A stretch of 64,000 nt of DNA from JANXUR01 sp038229415 (GTDB lineage Bacteria > Acidobacteriota > Terriglobia > Terriglobales > Acidobacteriaceae), in NCBI GenBank assembly GCA_038229415.1, contig JBBROM010000001.1, forward strand, positions 434,001 through 498,000, in the 5' to 3' direction. Positions 51,778-60,995 of the stretch are shown here, one piece after another. A model generated the notes under the pieces. It saw only the letters and a list, made by a program, of their open reading frames with translations. It searched no databases and was not told where the DNA came from. The position numbers and the translations under genes are program-made. Position 1 is the stretch's first letter. Each line of letters starts with the position of its first letter.

Positions 51778-54197
51778 TACTGGTGCGCGGGCGTACCTTC
51801 CGCACCGGGTTCGAGCACGGGCATCGGCGGCACATCGTCGGCGTCGAGCCGTTCCGGCAATGGGCCCTCCAGCGCGAGAAGCAACACTTCATCCATATTC
51901 TCGACGAAGTGCAACTTCATCTCGTTGCGCAAATTTTCTGGTACTTCGGCAAGATCCTTGCGGTTTTCGCTAGGCAGCAGAATCTCGCGCAGCCCGGCGC
52001 GATGCGCCGCCAGCAGCTTTTCCTTGAGTCCACCGATGGGCAGCACTTTGCCACGCAGCGTGATCTCGCCGGTCATCGCAATATCGCGCCGTACCGGAAT
52101 TTTGCTCAGCGCACTGGCGATGGCGGTGGCGATGGTGATGCCAGCCGAGGGACCGTCCTTGGGAATCGCGCCTTCGGGCACATGCACGTGAATGTCGAGA
52201 GTGCGATAAAAGTCGCGCGGCAGGCCGAGATGCGCGGCGCGAGAACGTAGGTAAGACATCGCCGCCTGTGCGGACTCCTGCATCACATCGCCAAGTTTGC
52301 CGGTGAGCGTGAGCTTGCCCTTGCCGTCGGTGACGACGACTTCTGTACTAAGAATTGAGCCGCCGACTTCCGTCCACGCGAGTCCAGTGACCAAGCCGAC
52401 CTCGCTCTTCTCGTGGGCTGTGGTGTCGCGGAACTTTTCCACGCCCAGGAACTCACTAAGGTTTTCGCGGGTCACAGCGACGGAATACTTTGCGTCTTTA
52501 ACGACCTTGCGCGCCACCTTGCGGCAGACGTTGCCAATTTCGCGTTCCAGGTTGCGGACGCCCGCTTCACGCGTGTAATGACGCAGTACCGCGTTGAGCG
52601 CTCCGTCCGTGAACGTGAGGTTTGCAGCGGTCAAGCCATTCTGCTCAAGCTGCTTGCGCACCAGGAACTGCTTGGCGATCTCCACTTTTTCGGGCTCGGT
52701 GTAGCCATGCAGCCGAAGTACTTCCATGCGATCTTGTAGCGGTGCCGGAATAGTATGCAGCACGTTCGCTGTAGCGATGAAGAACACCTGCGACAGGTCG
52801 TAATCCACATCAAGATAGTGGTCGCCGAACATGAAGTTCTGCTCGGGGTCCAGCACTTCCAGCAGAGCCGATGACGGATCGCCGCGGAAGTCCATGGACA
52901 TCTTGTCCACTTCATCGAGCATGAACACCGGATTCTTGGTGCCCGCCTTCTTCATCTGCTGAATGATCTGGCCGGGCAGCGCACCAATGTAGGTGCGGCG
53001 ATGCCCGCGAATTTCGGCTTCATCGCGCACGCCACCCAGCGACATACGAACAAACTTGCGTCCAGTGGCCTTCGCGATGGACATGCCCAGCGAAGTCTTA
53101 CCGACGCCAGGAGGCCCAACGAAGCACAGAATCGAGCCTTTGGGATTCTTGACCAGTTGGCGCACCGCGAGAAATTCGAGAATGCGCTCCTTGATCTTTT
53201 CCAAGCCGTAGTGATCTTCGTTCAGCACTTTTTCGGCGCGGTTAATATTGCGGATTTCCTTGGAGCGCTTCTTCCACGGCACCGCCAGCAGCCAGTCCAA
53301 ATAATTGCGCGAGACAGTGGATTCGGCGGACATCGGCGGCATAGCTTCGAGCTTCTTTAGCTCCTGCAGCGCTTTCTCATGGACTTCCTTAGGCATGCCC
53401 GCGGAATCAATCTTCTTCTTGAGCTCGTCGTACTCGCTCTTTTCGCCGCGGCCCAGTTCTTTCTGGATGGCCTTGATCTTTTCGTTGAGGTAATACTCTT
53501 TTTGCGCGCGTTCCATCTGCTTCTTTACGCGCGACTGGATGGAGCGATCCATGTTCAGCTTTTCAATCTCAGCATCAAGCACATCCGCCACACGGTTCAG
53601 GCGTTCGATGGGGTCGAAGATTTCCAGCAGCTCCTGCTTCTCTTCAATGGAGAGTTGCAGATTTGCAGCGATGGTGTCGGTAAGGCGGCTGGGGTCGTCC
53701 ACCCGTACGGCCGCGATCATGGTCTCGTAGTTCAGCGATTGGCAGAGCTTGACGTATTGCTCAAATAGGTTGGTGACGCGCTGCATACCGGCTTCCACAA
53801 CCGGGCCTTGCTCCGTGTTGTAGCGGGCGAGGCGCACCTGTGCCACAAAGTATCCGTCGGTATCACTGACGTTGAGCAACTTGCCGCGCTCCACACCTTC
53901 CACCAGCACCTTGATGTTGCCGTCGGGCAGCTTGAGGCTCTGCACAATGCTGGCCACGGTGCCCACCTGATAGATCTCGCTCGGCTTGGGTTCGTCCACC
54001 GAAGCGTCATGCTGGGTGGCGAGAAAAATCTTCTTGTCGCCCGTTAGCGCTTCTTCCAAGGCGCGGACGCTCGACTCGCGACCCACGACGAAAGGCGTCA
54101 TCATATGCGGAAAAATGACGACGTCCCGGATGGGCATCATCGGCAGTTTGCGGTTCTCGAATTTGTCTTTATCTTTTTCTTTGTCTTTGGGCGTCAC
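51777..54197 (-). CDS. lon: ATP-dependent protease La (LonA)
   Basis: 806 residues. The N-terminal substrate domain begins LPMMPIRDVVIFPHMMTPFV, a coiled region lies about 190-300, then come Walker A GPPGVGKTSLGMSIAKATG (about 361), Walker B in PVFMLDEVDKM and the sensor region. The proteolytic domain has the catalytic Ser in PKDGPSAGITIATA (about 680) and the Lys in GGLKEKLLAAHRAG (about 723). It degrades misfolded and regulatory proteins in the cytoplasm. GTG start. Its stop overlaps the ATG of the selenoprotein candidate, implying coupled translation. Confidence 0.97.
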   Translation of the reverse strand: MTPKDKEKDKDKFENRKLPMMPIRDVVIFPHMMTPFVVGRESSVRALEEALTGDKKIFLATQHDASVDEPKPSEIYQVGTVASIVQSLKLPDGNIKVLVEGVERGKLLNVSDTDGYFVAQVRLARYNTEQGPVVEAGMQRVTNLFEQYVKLCQSLNYETMIAAVRVDDPSRLTDTIAANLQLSIEEKQELLEIFDPIERLNRVADVLDAEIEKLNMDRSIQSRVKKQMERAQKEYYLNEKIKAIQKELGRGEKSEYDELKKKIDSAGMPKEVHEKALQELKKLEAMPPMSAESTVSRNYLDWLLAVPWKKRSKEIRNINRAEKVLNEDHYGLEKIKERILEFLAVRQLVKNPKGSILCFVGPPGVGKTSLGMSIAKATGRKFVRMSLGGVRDEAEIRGHRRTYIGALPGQIIQQMKKAGTKNPVFMLDEVDKMSMDFRGDPSSALLEVLDPEQNFMFGDHYLDVDYDLSQVFFIATANVLHTIPAPLQDRMEVLRLHGYTEPEKVEIAKQFLVRKQLEQNGLTAANLTFTDGALNAVLRHYTREAGVRNLEREIGNVCRKVARKVVKDAKYSVAVTRENLSEFLGVEKFRDTTAHEKSEVGLVTGLAWTEVGGSILSTEVVVTDGKGKLTLTGKLGDVMQESAQAAMSYLRSRAAHLGLPRDFYRTLDIHVHVPEGAIPKDGPSAGITIATAIASALSKIPVRRDIAMTGEITLRGKVLPIGGLKEKLLAAHRAGLREILLPSENRKDLAEVPENLRNEMKLHFVENMDEVLLLALEGPLPERLDADDVPPMPVLEPGAEGTPAHQ

Positions 54198-54261
54198 AAA
54201 TCAACCTGGGGAATAAGGGTGGGTGAAGAACCGGGAGGAGTGGGCGGAAAAGGAGGCTGGG

Positions 54262-55545
54262 TTAGCCCGCCTTCTCCAGCATGCCCAAACTGATGTTGCG
54301 CTTTTCCACCATCTCACGGGTCACTTCAAATTCTTTCACGCGCTTTTGTCCGGGCAAGTGATACATCAATTCGAGCATCAACTCTTCCAGAATCATGCGC
54401 AATCCGCGTGCACCCACCTTGCGGCTCATCGCCTGGCGGGAGATAGCGCGTAATGCTTCATCAGTAAACTTCAAGCGAACATTTTCAAAGTCGAACAAGC
54501 GCTGGTACTGCTTGACGATCGCATTCTTGGGCTTGGTGAGGATGGAGATGAGCGCATCCTCGTCCAAATCTTCCAGCACGCCAATCACAGGCAGGCGTCC
54601 GACAAACTCAGGGATCAGGCCGTATTTAATGAGGTCTTCCGGCTGCACCGCGCTGTAGATCTGGCTCTGTTCCTTGCGGGCAGCGGCTGCGATCTCTGGC
54701 GATTGATCTTCGGCTACCGGCGAACGGAAGCCAAGGGCCTTCCGTCCGATGCGGCGCGCGATGATCTTGTCGAGCCCTACAAATGCGCCTCCGCAGATGA
54801 ACAGAATGTTCGTTGTATCCACCGGAGTGAACTCCTGGTGCGGGTGCTTGCGTCCCCCTTGCGGTGGGACGTTGGCGACGGTGCCTTCCAGAATCTTCAG
54901 CAGTGCCTGCTGTACGCCTTCACCGGAAACGTCGCGGGTGATCGAAGGATTCTCGTCCTTGCGGCCGATCTTATCCACTTCGTCTATGTAGATGATGCCC
55001 GTCTGCGCGCGCGCCACATCGCCATCGGCGGCCTGCAACAGCTTCAGGATGATGTTTTCTACATCTTCACCGACGTAACCGGCTTCGGTGAGCGTGGTGG
55101 CATCCACAATGGCAAAGGGCACGTCCAGCATCCGCGCGAGCGTTTGTGCCAGCAGCGTCTTGCCGGTGCCAGTGGGCCCGATCAGCATGATGTTCGACTT
55201 GCTGAGTTCGACTTCGCCACCGCGCTGACGGTTCATGTAAATGCGCTTGTAGTGGTTGTAGACGGCCACAGCGAGACGCTTCTTGGTCTCATGCTGGCCG
55301 ATCACATACTCGTCGAGAAATGTCTTCACTTCCAGCGGCTTGGGCAGTTGCGCTGGCGCCGCTGTAGCGGCTGCAATCTCGCTGCGGTCATCTTCCAGAA
55401 TCGAGTTGCACACGCCGACGCACTCATCGCAAATGTAAGCCCGCGGGTAGTCGCTCGGCGAGGAGATCAGCTTGGTGACTGCGTCCTGCGATTTGTGGCA
55501 GAACGAACAGCGAAGGACGTCGTCCGTTCCTGATCGCGTTCTCAT
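54262..55545 (-). CDS. clpX: ATP-dependent Clp protease ATP-binding subunit ClpX
   Basis: 427 residues. The N-terminal C4 zinc finger is seen as LRCSFCHK and YICDECVGVCN. The AAA+ core has Walker A LIGPTGTGKTLLAQTLARML (about 117) and GIIYIDEVDKIGRK (about 176), and the substrate-gripping pore loop and RKALGF region follow; the ClpP-binding IGF-type loop is around VFGVDK-like sequence less clearly visible by eye. It unfolds tagged proteins for ClpP. It follows clpP by 88 bp in the same operon, and lon follows by 64 bp. Confidence 0.97.
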   Translation of the reverse strand: MRTRSGTDDVLRCSFCHKSQDAVTKLISSPSDYPRAYICDECVGVCNSILEDDRSEIAAATAAPAQLPKPLEVKTFLDEYVIGQHETKKRLAVAVYNHYKRIYMNRQRGGEVELSKSNIMLIGPTGTGKTLLAQTLARMLDVPFAIVDATTLTEAGYVGEDVENIILKLLQAADGDVARAQTGIIYIDEVDKIGRKDENPSITRDVSGEGVQQALLKILEGTVANVPPQGGRKHPHQEFTPVDTTNILFICGGAFVGLDKIIARRIGRKALGFRSPVAEDQSPEIAAAARKEQSQIYSAVQPEDLIKYGLIPEFVGRLPVIGVLEDLDEDALISILTKPKNAIVKQYQRLFDFENVRLKFTDEALRAISRQAMSRKVGARGLRMILEELMLELMYHLPGQKRVKEFEVTREMVEKRNISLGMLEKAG

Positions 55546-55633
55546 ACTGACTCCTCTCTCACTTCCAGCCGAAACTGCGAGGCGGCTGGATCCCCGGTGG
55601 AGGAACTCCCCCCATCATACCCCTCTATTGCTG

Positions 55634-56263
55634 TCAACGGGTCTTGTAGATGATATCGTCTACGATCCCGTAGTCTTTACTTTGCTCGGCGCTCATGATG
55701 AAGTCGCGCTCCACGTCTTTTTCCACCCGCTCCAGTGGCTGGCCACTGTGCTTTGCCAGCAAACTGTTGGTCAGTTCGCGCATGCGCAGAATTTCGCGGG
55801 CGTGAATGTCAATGTCGGTCGCCTGGCCGGAAAGTCCGCTCATATGCGGCTGGTGAATCAGGATGCGAGAGTTGGGCAGGGCAAAGCGCTTCTTGGGCGC
55901 GCCTGCCGTTAGCAGCAAGCTCGCCATGCTCGCCGCTTGCCCCAGGCAAATCGTCGCCACGTCATTCTTCACGTATTGCATGGTGTCGTAAATCGCCATG
56001 CCCGCCGTAATGGAGCCACCCGGCGAGTTGATGTACAGCTGAATGTCTTTTTCCGCGTCTTCCTGCGCCAGAAATAGCATCTGCGCGATGATGACGTTCG
56101 CCACCTGATCGTCAATCGGAGTGCCGAGGAAGATGATGTTGTCGCGCAGCAGACGCGAATAAATGTCGTAGGCGCGTTCGCCACGACCGGTCTGCTCAAT
56201 CACCATCGGTACCAGCATCATCTGCGGATCAAAATCTTTCATTGTGTCCGTCATTTCCTTCAT
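55634..56263 (-). CDS. clpP: ATP-dependent Clp protease proteolytic subunit ClpP
   Basis: 209 residues. Catalytic Ser in CLGQAASMASLLLTAG (about 107), His in ILIHQPHMSGLSG (about 132) and Asp in the KDVERDFIMSAEQSKDYG region (about 181). YSRLLRDNIIFLGTPIDDQV and NSPGGSITAGMAIYDTMQY are the canonical N-terminal blocks. It forms the tetradecameric barrel fed by ClpX. It starts 32 bp after the trigger-factor gene, matching the widespread tig-clpP-clpX order. Confidence 0.97.
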   Translation of the reverse strand: MKEMTDTMKDFDPQMMLVPMVIEQTGRGERAYDIYSRLLRDNIIFLGTPIDDQVANVIIAQMLFLAQEDAEKDIQLYINSPGGSITAGMAIYDTMQYVKNDVATICLGQAASMASLLLTAGAPKKRFALPNSRILIHQPHMSGLSGQATDIDIHAREILRMRELTNSLLAKHSGQPLERVEKDVERDFIMSAEQSKDYGIVDDIIYKTR

Positions 56264-56295
56264 CGCTATCTGTTCCGCAGTTTCTTAAGTGCTGT

Positions 56296-57594
56296 TTACG
56301 CCGACTGCTCGTACAAAAAGTCCACCGTCTTTTCGCTGCGGATTCTGTCCCGGATTCTATCCAGCGCACCATCGTCGGTCAAACGCTTGCGCACCGCCTC
56401 CACCGTCTGCTTGGACTGTTGGGCCAGGTTTTCCACCTCGTGTTCCACTTCTTCTTCAGTCCCATCAATCTTTTCAGCGTCAGCAATCTTTTCAATAATC
56501 AGCGAAGCCCGCACATCTTTCGCGGCTTGCTCACGCTGCGCAGCACGCAGGCGATCAAAGTCCATGTTGCGCATCTGCTCGGTGCTCATGCCCTGAGCCG
56601 CCAGCGCGCGCAGTCCCCGATCCAGGCGAATATCTATTTGATGCTCCACCAGTGCTTCTGGAATCGGGAACTCGTGGCGGGCGATTAACTCTTCCACCAG
56701 CTTGTCCTTCGCTTGCCGCCTCAGATTGCCGCGTTGTTCGCCTTCCATGTTCTCGCGGATGCGCGTGCGAATGTCGGCTACCGTGTTGAACTCGGTGGAA
56801 ACTTCCTTGGCGAAATCGTCAGTCAGTTCGGGCAGTTGCTTCTGCTTCACGCCCGTAACTTTCACGTGGTACTCAAACGTTTTGCCCTTAAGCCGTTCAT
56901 CGGAATACTCGTCCGGATACACCACGTCAAACGTGTGCTCGTTGCCCGGTTCGGAGCCACGCAAATGCGCGCTGAACTCGGGCAGCGTGTTGGTGCCGCC
57001 AATATCCACCAGAATTTCTTCCATCGTAATGGGATCGCCTTCGCCGTCCTTGGGCGTACCGGATAGCGAAACCTGGGCAAAGTCTCCATCGGCAATGGCG
57101 CGGACTTCCACGGGAACGAAGGTCGCCTGCTGTTCGCGCATGCGGTGGATCACCTCATCCACCTGTTCTTCGGTAACGTTCACCTCGGGCTTTTCCACCG
57201 CCATGCCCTTGTAGGTGCCGAGTTCAAACGTTGGCAGCACCTCAAAACTGGCCTTGAATCGCACCGGCTCACCTTCATGAAAGTGCAGATCGGTGACTTG
57301 TGGCTGCGAGATCGGGTTGAGGCCCTGCTTTGTAGACTCCTGTTGCAGGTAGCGAGGCAGCAGATGGTCGAGAATCTCCTGCTGAATCTCTTGTGCGAAG
57401 CGCAGACGGACGACCGAGGCCGGGGCCTTGCCCTGGCGAAAGCCGGGCAGGCGGACAAGCTTCTGGTACTTGGCCAGTACGGCAGCGGACTCTTTGGCCA
57501 CGACGTCGGCGGGAATTTCAATCGAAAGTTCGCGCTTGCAACTGTCGTCGGCTGGGTGCGTGCTGGGGGTGATGCTGGTTTCGGTCGGACTCAC
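56296..57594 (-). CDS. tig: Trigger factor, ribosome-associated chaperone
   Basis: 432 residues. The ribosome-binding signature region reads YQKLVRLPGFRQGKAPASVV (about 45-64), the central FKBP-type PPIase domain spans about 165-245 (QVSLSGTPKDGEGDP, NTLPEFSAHLRGSEPGNEHT), and a helical C-terminal arm follows (RQAKDKLVEELIARHEFPIP). It binds nascent chains at the tunnel exit. GTG start with AAAGG upstream. It is the first gene of the operon, behind a near-consensus promoter. Confidence 0.96.
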   Translation of the reverse strand: MSPTETSITPSTHPADDSCKRELSIEIPADVVAKESAAVLAKYQKLVRLPGFRQGKAPASVVRLRFAQEIQQEILDHLLPRYLQQESTKQGLNPISQPQVTDLHFHEGEPVRFKASFEVLPTFELGTYKGMAVEKPEVNVTEEQVDEVIHRMREQQATFVPVEVRAIADGDFAQVSLSGTPKDGEGDPITMEEILVDIGGTNTLPEFSAHLRGSEPGNEHTFDVVYPDEYSDERLKGKTFEYHVKVTGVKQKQLPELTDDFAKEVSTEFNTVADIRTRIRENMEGEQRGNLRRQAKDKLVEELIARHEFPIPEALVEHQIDIRLDRGLRALAAQGMSTEQMRNMDFDRLRAAQREQAAKDVRASLIIEKIADAEKIDGTEEEVEHEVENLAQQSKQTVEAVRKRLTDDGALDRIRDRIRSEKTVDFLYEQSA

Positions 57595-57730
57595 GATATG
57601 CCTTTTGTGATGTGATTTTGGGTGCCGGGGCGGATGTGTTTCCCCGCTCTGTTGTATGACGACTCGTCCGGCGAAAGTACGGCGCTCCGGCCTGACGCGC
57701 AGTGCCGGGCGAACAGAACTTCTTACTCTG

Positions 57731-57759
57731 ATTATCTAGGGTGCCGGAGCTTAGGTCAA
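57731..57759 (-). promoter_or_regulatory. Sigma-70-type promoter for the tig-clp-lon-engB operon
   Basis: On the minus strand TTGACC (57759-57754), a 17-bp spacer and GATAAT (57736-57731). This is near consensus, about 135 bp before the tig GTG, and the only such pair in the region. Transcription would start near 57724. Confidence 0.7.
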
Positions 57760-57878
57760 ACTGCGAGGCGGCTCTTTCGGCGGAAGGGCGAGTGAGCTTT
57801 GGCATAGTCCCAAAATGGCACTGGCGAGCTGGTGCCCAGCCCGGCCCATAGGTGCTGCCGCAAGTAAAATGGCGAGAT

Positions 57879-58571
57879 ATGCCTGCATGGCTCAAGGTTC
57901 TGAATGACGAGGTGGTGGCCTGCCGCCTGTGTCCGCGGCTGGTGGAGCATCGCGAAACCGTGGCGCGGGAGAAGCGCCGCGCCTACCTCGACTGGGACTA
58001 CTGGGGCAAGCCGGTGCCCGGATTTGGCGACCCCAATGCTCGGGTACTGGTGTTGGGACTGGCTCCGGGCGCCCACGGCTCGAACCGCACCGGGCGTCCG
58101 TTTACCGGGGATATGTCGGGAAACTTCATGTATCCCGTGCTGTGGGAGGCAGGTTTTGCCTCGCAGCCAACAGCCGAGCGCCGCGACGACGGCATGAAGC
58201 TGACGGATATGTACATCACAGCCGCAGCGCGGTGTGCTCCGCCCCAGAACAAGCCCTTGCCGGAAGAGTTGGCGAACTGCGCGCCGTTTCTCGATCGTGA
58301 GATTGCTGGACTCAAGCAGGTGCGGGTAATCGTGGCGCTGGGCAAGATCGGCTTCGACGCTTATCTAAACTATCTCCGCCGAAAGGGCACGATTGTCAGT
58401 CGCGCAGGCTATGACTTTGGTCATGGACGGCAGCACCGGATGCCGGATGGGCGGGTGCTATTGGCGTCCTATCACCCCTCGAACCAAAACACCGCGACGG
58501 GCAAGCTGACCAAGGCAATGTTCACCGACATCTTCCGCACGGCACGGAAATTGGCGGAAGAACAAATCTGA
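57879..58571 (+). CDS. Uracil-DNA glycosylase, family 5 (UdgB-like)
   Basis: ATG at 57879 gives 230 residues; GTG at 57852 is an in-frame alternative. CRLCPRLVEHRE has two Cys of the Fe-S cluster, and GLAPGAHGSNRTGRPFTGDM is the family-5 motif A (no catalytic Asp/Asn of family 1). AAARCAPPQNKPLPEE supplies a further Cys, and LLASYHPSNQNTATGKL is motif B with the His. It removes uracil and other deaminated bases from DNA. It is divergent from tig. A long inverted repeat begins inside its last codons. Confidence 0.9.
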   Translation: MPAWLKVLNDEVVACRLCPRLVEHRETVAREKRRAYLDWDYWGKPVPGFGDPNARVLVLGLAPGAHGSNRTGRPFTGDMSGNFMYPVLWEAGFASQPTAERRDDGMKLTDMYITAAARCAPPQNKPLPEELANCAPFLDREIAGLKQVRVIVALGKIGFDAYLNYLRRKGTIVSRAGYDFGHGRQHRMPDGRVLLASYHPSNQNTATGKLTKAMFTDIFRTARKLAEEQI

Positions 58572-58704
58572 CACAGAGGCACTGAGGCACAGAGAGAAAA
58601 ATTCCGAATGTGTTTTTGGATTGTCTAGATCGGATTGCACTTGGTTTCGTTTTTTCTTGCAAGTTGGCTCTTCTCTGTGCCTCAGTGCCTCTGTGTCAGA
58701 TTTG
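58563..58704. repeat. 33-bp perfect inverted repeat flanking a 76-bp spacer
   Basis: Arms 58563-58595 and 58672-58704 are exact reverse complements, with core CACAGAGGCACTGAGGCACA. The left arm overlaps the stop codon of the uracil glycosylase gene. The spacer is AT-rich and contains no gene. It resembles a palindromic REP/MITE-like unit or a very large transcription stop. Confidence 0.9.
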
Positions 58705-58915
58705 CTTTTCTCGGGAGCACCAGCAGATTTCCTCCGGCTAAGGTTCCGCAATGTACCGCCGATAGAGAAACCAGATGCTGGTACGGTCACCCCTAAAGCG
58801 CGGGGGCTGCCGGGGAAATTGCGAAATTGGAAGCGGGTGCGTTTCGCGACGCAGTGCCTGCTCACCGAGATCCAACGGCCGTGCCAGTATCCGAAATATT
58901 CCGCGACGAGCGTCG
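58705..58915. other. Remainder of the gap between the uracil glycosylase and murB genes
   Basis: With the inverted repeat, this convergent gap totals 344 bp. Apart from the repeat I see no gene or RNA signal in it. Confidence 0.6.
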
Positions 58916-59983
58916 TCAAAATCCCAGCATCACCGGTTCTGGCTCAAGCTTTACCTGCCACTGCTCCTCCACTGCACTCTGAATCGCATCTTTAAGCGCA
59001 ATAATTTCCGCCGCCGTTGCACCGCCGCGATTCACCAACGCCAGCGCATGCCGGCTGGAGATTCCAGCGCGACCTAACGTAAATCCCTTGTGGAAACCCG
59101 ACCGTTCCACCAGCCACGCTGCCGGAATTTTATGCTGCTGCTGGCCTTGAGCATCAGCCGAAGGGTAAGCAGGCACTTCGAGTCCGCGTTCACGGGCCCG
59201 TTGCTGTATTGCAGTGTAAGCAGCCAAAGCCAGCACCGGATTCTTGAAGAACGATCCAGCGCTGCGGCAGTCGTCATCACCTTCCACAATCAGCATGGCC
59301 TTGCTGTGGCGAATACTTCGAACTGCATCACGAACCTCCACAAGCGAAGGCTGGCCGGAGTGATTCGCAAAGTGCTGTTGCAGGTCGCGATACGCGATAC
59401 GCGGAGCGCCGCCTTCGATGAGTGCGAAAGTGGTGCGCAGAATGATCCACCGACCACGCTCAGTCGTGTTGAAGCGGCTGCTGCGGTAGCCGAAGCCACA
59501 GTCGCTATTTGAAAAGGTGTGCACCGTACCAGACGCGATCTCAAGCGCTTCGACCTCGGCAATCGTCTGTGAGACTTCCTGCCCGTATGCCCCAACGTTC
59601 TGCACCGGCGTTCCACCCACACTTCCGGGGATGCCGCTGAGGCACTCAATACCCGCGCAATTACGTGCGACGGTGTATGCAACAAAGTCGTCCCAAGATT
59701 CACCGGAGGCGACCGAGAAGGCGCGGCTGCCAGTGCCCTCGACAATAGGTGCGTCGGTGATGCCGCGCAAGCTCACCCGTAGCACCAAGCCAGTAACGCC
59801 AGCATCCGCCACTACGAGATTGCTGCCGCCCCCGAGAATAAATAGCGGCAGACCGTGCGACTGCGCGAAGGCCAGCGCCTCGCGGATGTCGTCCACCGAA
59901 GCGGCTTCGCAGAAGAAGCGAGCCGGGCCACCGACTTGCAACGTCGTCATCGGCGCGAGAGGAATGTTTTCGAGAATCTGCAA
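58916..59983 (-). CDS. murB: UDP-N-acetylenolpyruvoylglucosamine reductase
   Basis: The frame is open to 60229, but that part is antisense to prmA. A TTG at 59983 with an AAGGAG site gives 355 residues beginning MQILENIPLAPMTTLQVGGP, the normal start of MurB. FAD-binding: LFILGGGSNLVVAD and LSGIPGSVGGTPVQNVGAYG. Catalytic residues: Ser in CRSAGSFFKNPVL and Glu near the end. The YRSSRFN block identifies type I MurB. It reduces UDP-GlcNAc-enolpyruvate to UDP-MurNAc in peptidoglycan synthesis. GTG near 60030 is a less likely start. Divergent from prmA. Confidence 0.93.
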   Translation of the reverse strand: MQILENIPLAPMTTLQVGGPARFFCEAASVDDIREALAFAQSHGLPLFILGGGSNLVVADAGVTGLVLRVSLRGITDAPIVEGTGSRAFSVASGESWDDFVAYTVARNCAGIECLSGIPGSVGGTPVQNVGAYGQEVSQTIAEVEALEIASGTVHTFSNSDCGFGYRSSRFNTTERGRWIILRTTFALIEGGAPRIAYRDLQQHFANHSGQPSLVEVRDAVRSIRHSKAMLIVEGDDDCRSAGSFFKNPVLALAAYTAIQQRARERGLEVPAYPSADAQGQQQHKIPAAWLVERSGFHKGFTLGRAGISSRHALALVNRGGATAAEIIALKDAIQSAVEEQWQVKLEPEPVMLGF

Positions 59984-60039
59984 CCGACTCCTTAGCTTTC
60001 CTTGAGGGATAATCCCAACCCTATACACTAAATCTTCTG

Positions 60040-60951
60040 ATGAAAATGTGGCACGCCATTGACGTGGAAGTGGATCGCGAGGCCGAAGAACTGGCCTCGA
60101 ACGAACTATGGACACTGGAGCCGACTGGCCTGCAAACTCTGCAGGAGACCTCTGAGACGCTGACGATGCGAGCATTTTATGCCGCGCCGGTGGACGCGAC
60201 GGAGGTGATCGCACGGATCGAAGACGCACTAATGCGCGCGGAAATGCCTGCTGTCTTGTTGCGGCGCGTCACCTGGAGCACGGTCGAAGATCAGGACTGG
60301 CTCGCCGAATGGAAGAAGACTTGGGAAGCGATGCCGGTCGGCGAGCGTTTTATGATCGTCCCTTCGTGGAAGATGGCGACGGCTGACCCCGGTGACCGGT
60401 TGGTAATTCAGATTGATCCGGGCATGGCTTTTGGCACCGGGACGCACGAGACCACACGCGGAGTCCTACAGATGCTGGAGCGGTACTGGCCTCCGTCGAA
60501 CGGGTCGGTGAGCTTGCTGGACGTGGGTACGGGCACAGGAATTCTGAGTCTGGGCGCAGCATTGCTGGCCACTGCACAAAACGCCGGAGTGCTTCCACCT
60601 GACGCAAAGCTGGTAGCCTGCGACATTGACCCCGAAGCGGTAGGGGTCGCGCGCGAAAACGCTGAGATCAACCGGCTGCAGCATGAGATCGAGTTCCACG
60701 TAGGCAGCGCCAGTGATTTTGCGGGGCAGCAGTTCGATCTGGTGCTGGCAAATCTTACGGCCGATGTGATCGAGCTCATAGCCACCGATCTCGCTGCGGT
60801 AGTTCGCCCAGGTGGAAGATTGATCGCCTCCGGCATCCTGCATGACCAGTTGGACGGCGTGTTGGCGATATTGACGCCTCTACAACTGAGCGAAGTAGAT
60901 CGTCTGGCCGACGGCGAGTGGGTTACAGTAGTGTTAACGCGCAATTTGTGA
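60040..60951 (+). CDS. prmA: Ribosomal protein L11 methyltransferase
   Basis: A 303-residue enzyme. The N-terminal recognition domain is followed by DQDWLAEWKKTWEAMPVGER and the motif GMAFGTGTHETTRGVLQML. The SAM-binding motif I is LLDVGTGTGILSLGAALL (about 165), an acidic motif II reads VACDIDPEAVGVAREN, and LVLANLTADVIEL is motif IV. It methylates ribosomal protein L11 lysines and the N-terminus. Only 56 bp separate it from murB. TACACT with TTGAGG 16 bp upstream would give an almost leaderless mRNA (weak call). The bacilliredoxin gene follows 44 bp on. Confidence 0.93.
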   Translation: MKMWHAIDVEVDREAEELASNELWTLEPTGLQTLQETSETLTMRAFYAAPVDATEVIARIEDALMRAEMPAVLLRRVTWSTVEDQDWLAEWKKTWEAMPVGERFMIVPSWKMATADPGDRLVIQIDPGMAFGTGTHETTRGVLQMLERYWPPSNGSVSLLDVGTGTGILSLGAALLATAQNAGVLPPDAKLVACDIDPEAVGVARENAEINRLQHEIEFHVGSASDFAGQQFDLVLANLTADVIELIATDLAAVVRPGGRLIASGILHDQLDGVLAILTPLQLSEVDRLADGEWVTVVLTRNL

Positions 60952-60995
60952 ATCGTTCTTGAGGTTCTTAGCCTCAAACTATATGGAGGTGTGAA

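Noticed and set aside
59984..60229. N-terminal extension of MurB
   Set aside because: It would be antisense to prmA and lacks family sequence; a TTG with a good ribosome-binding site fits better.
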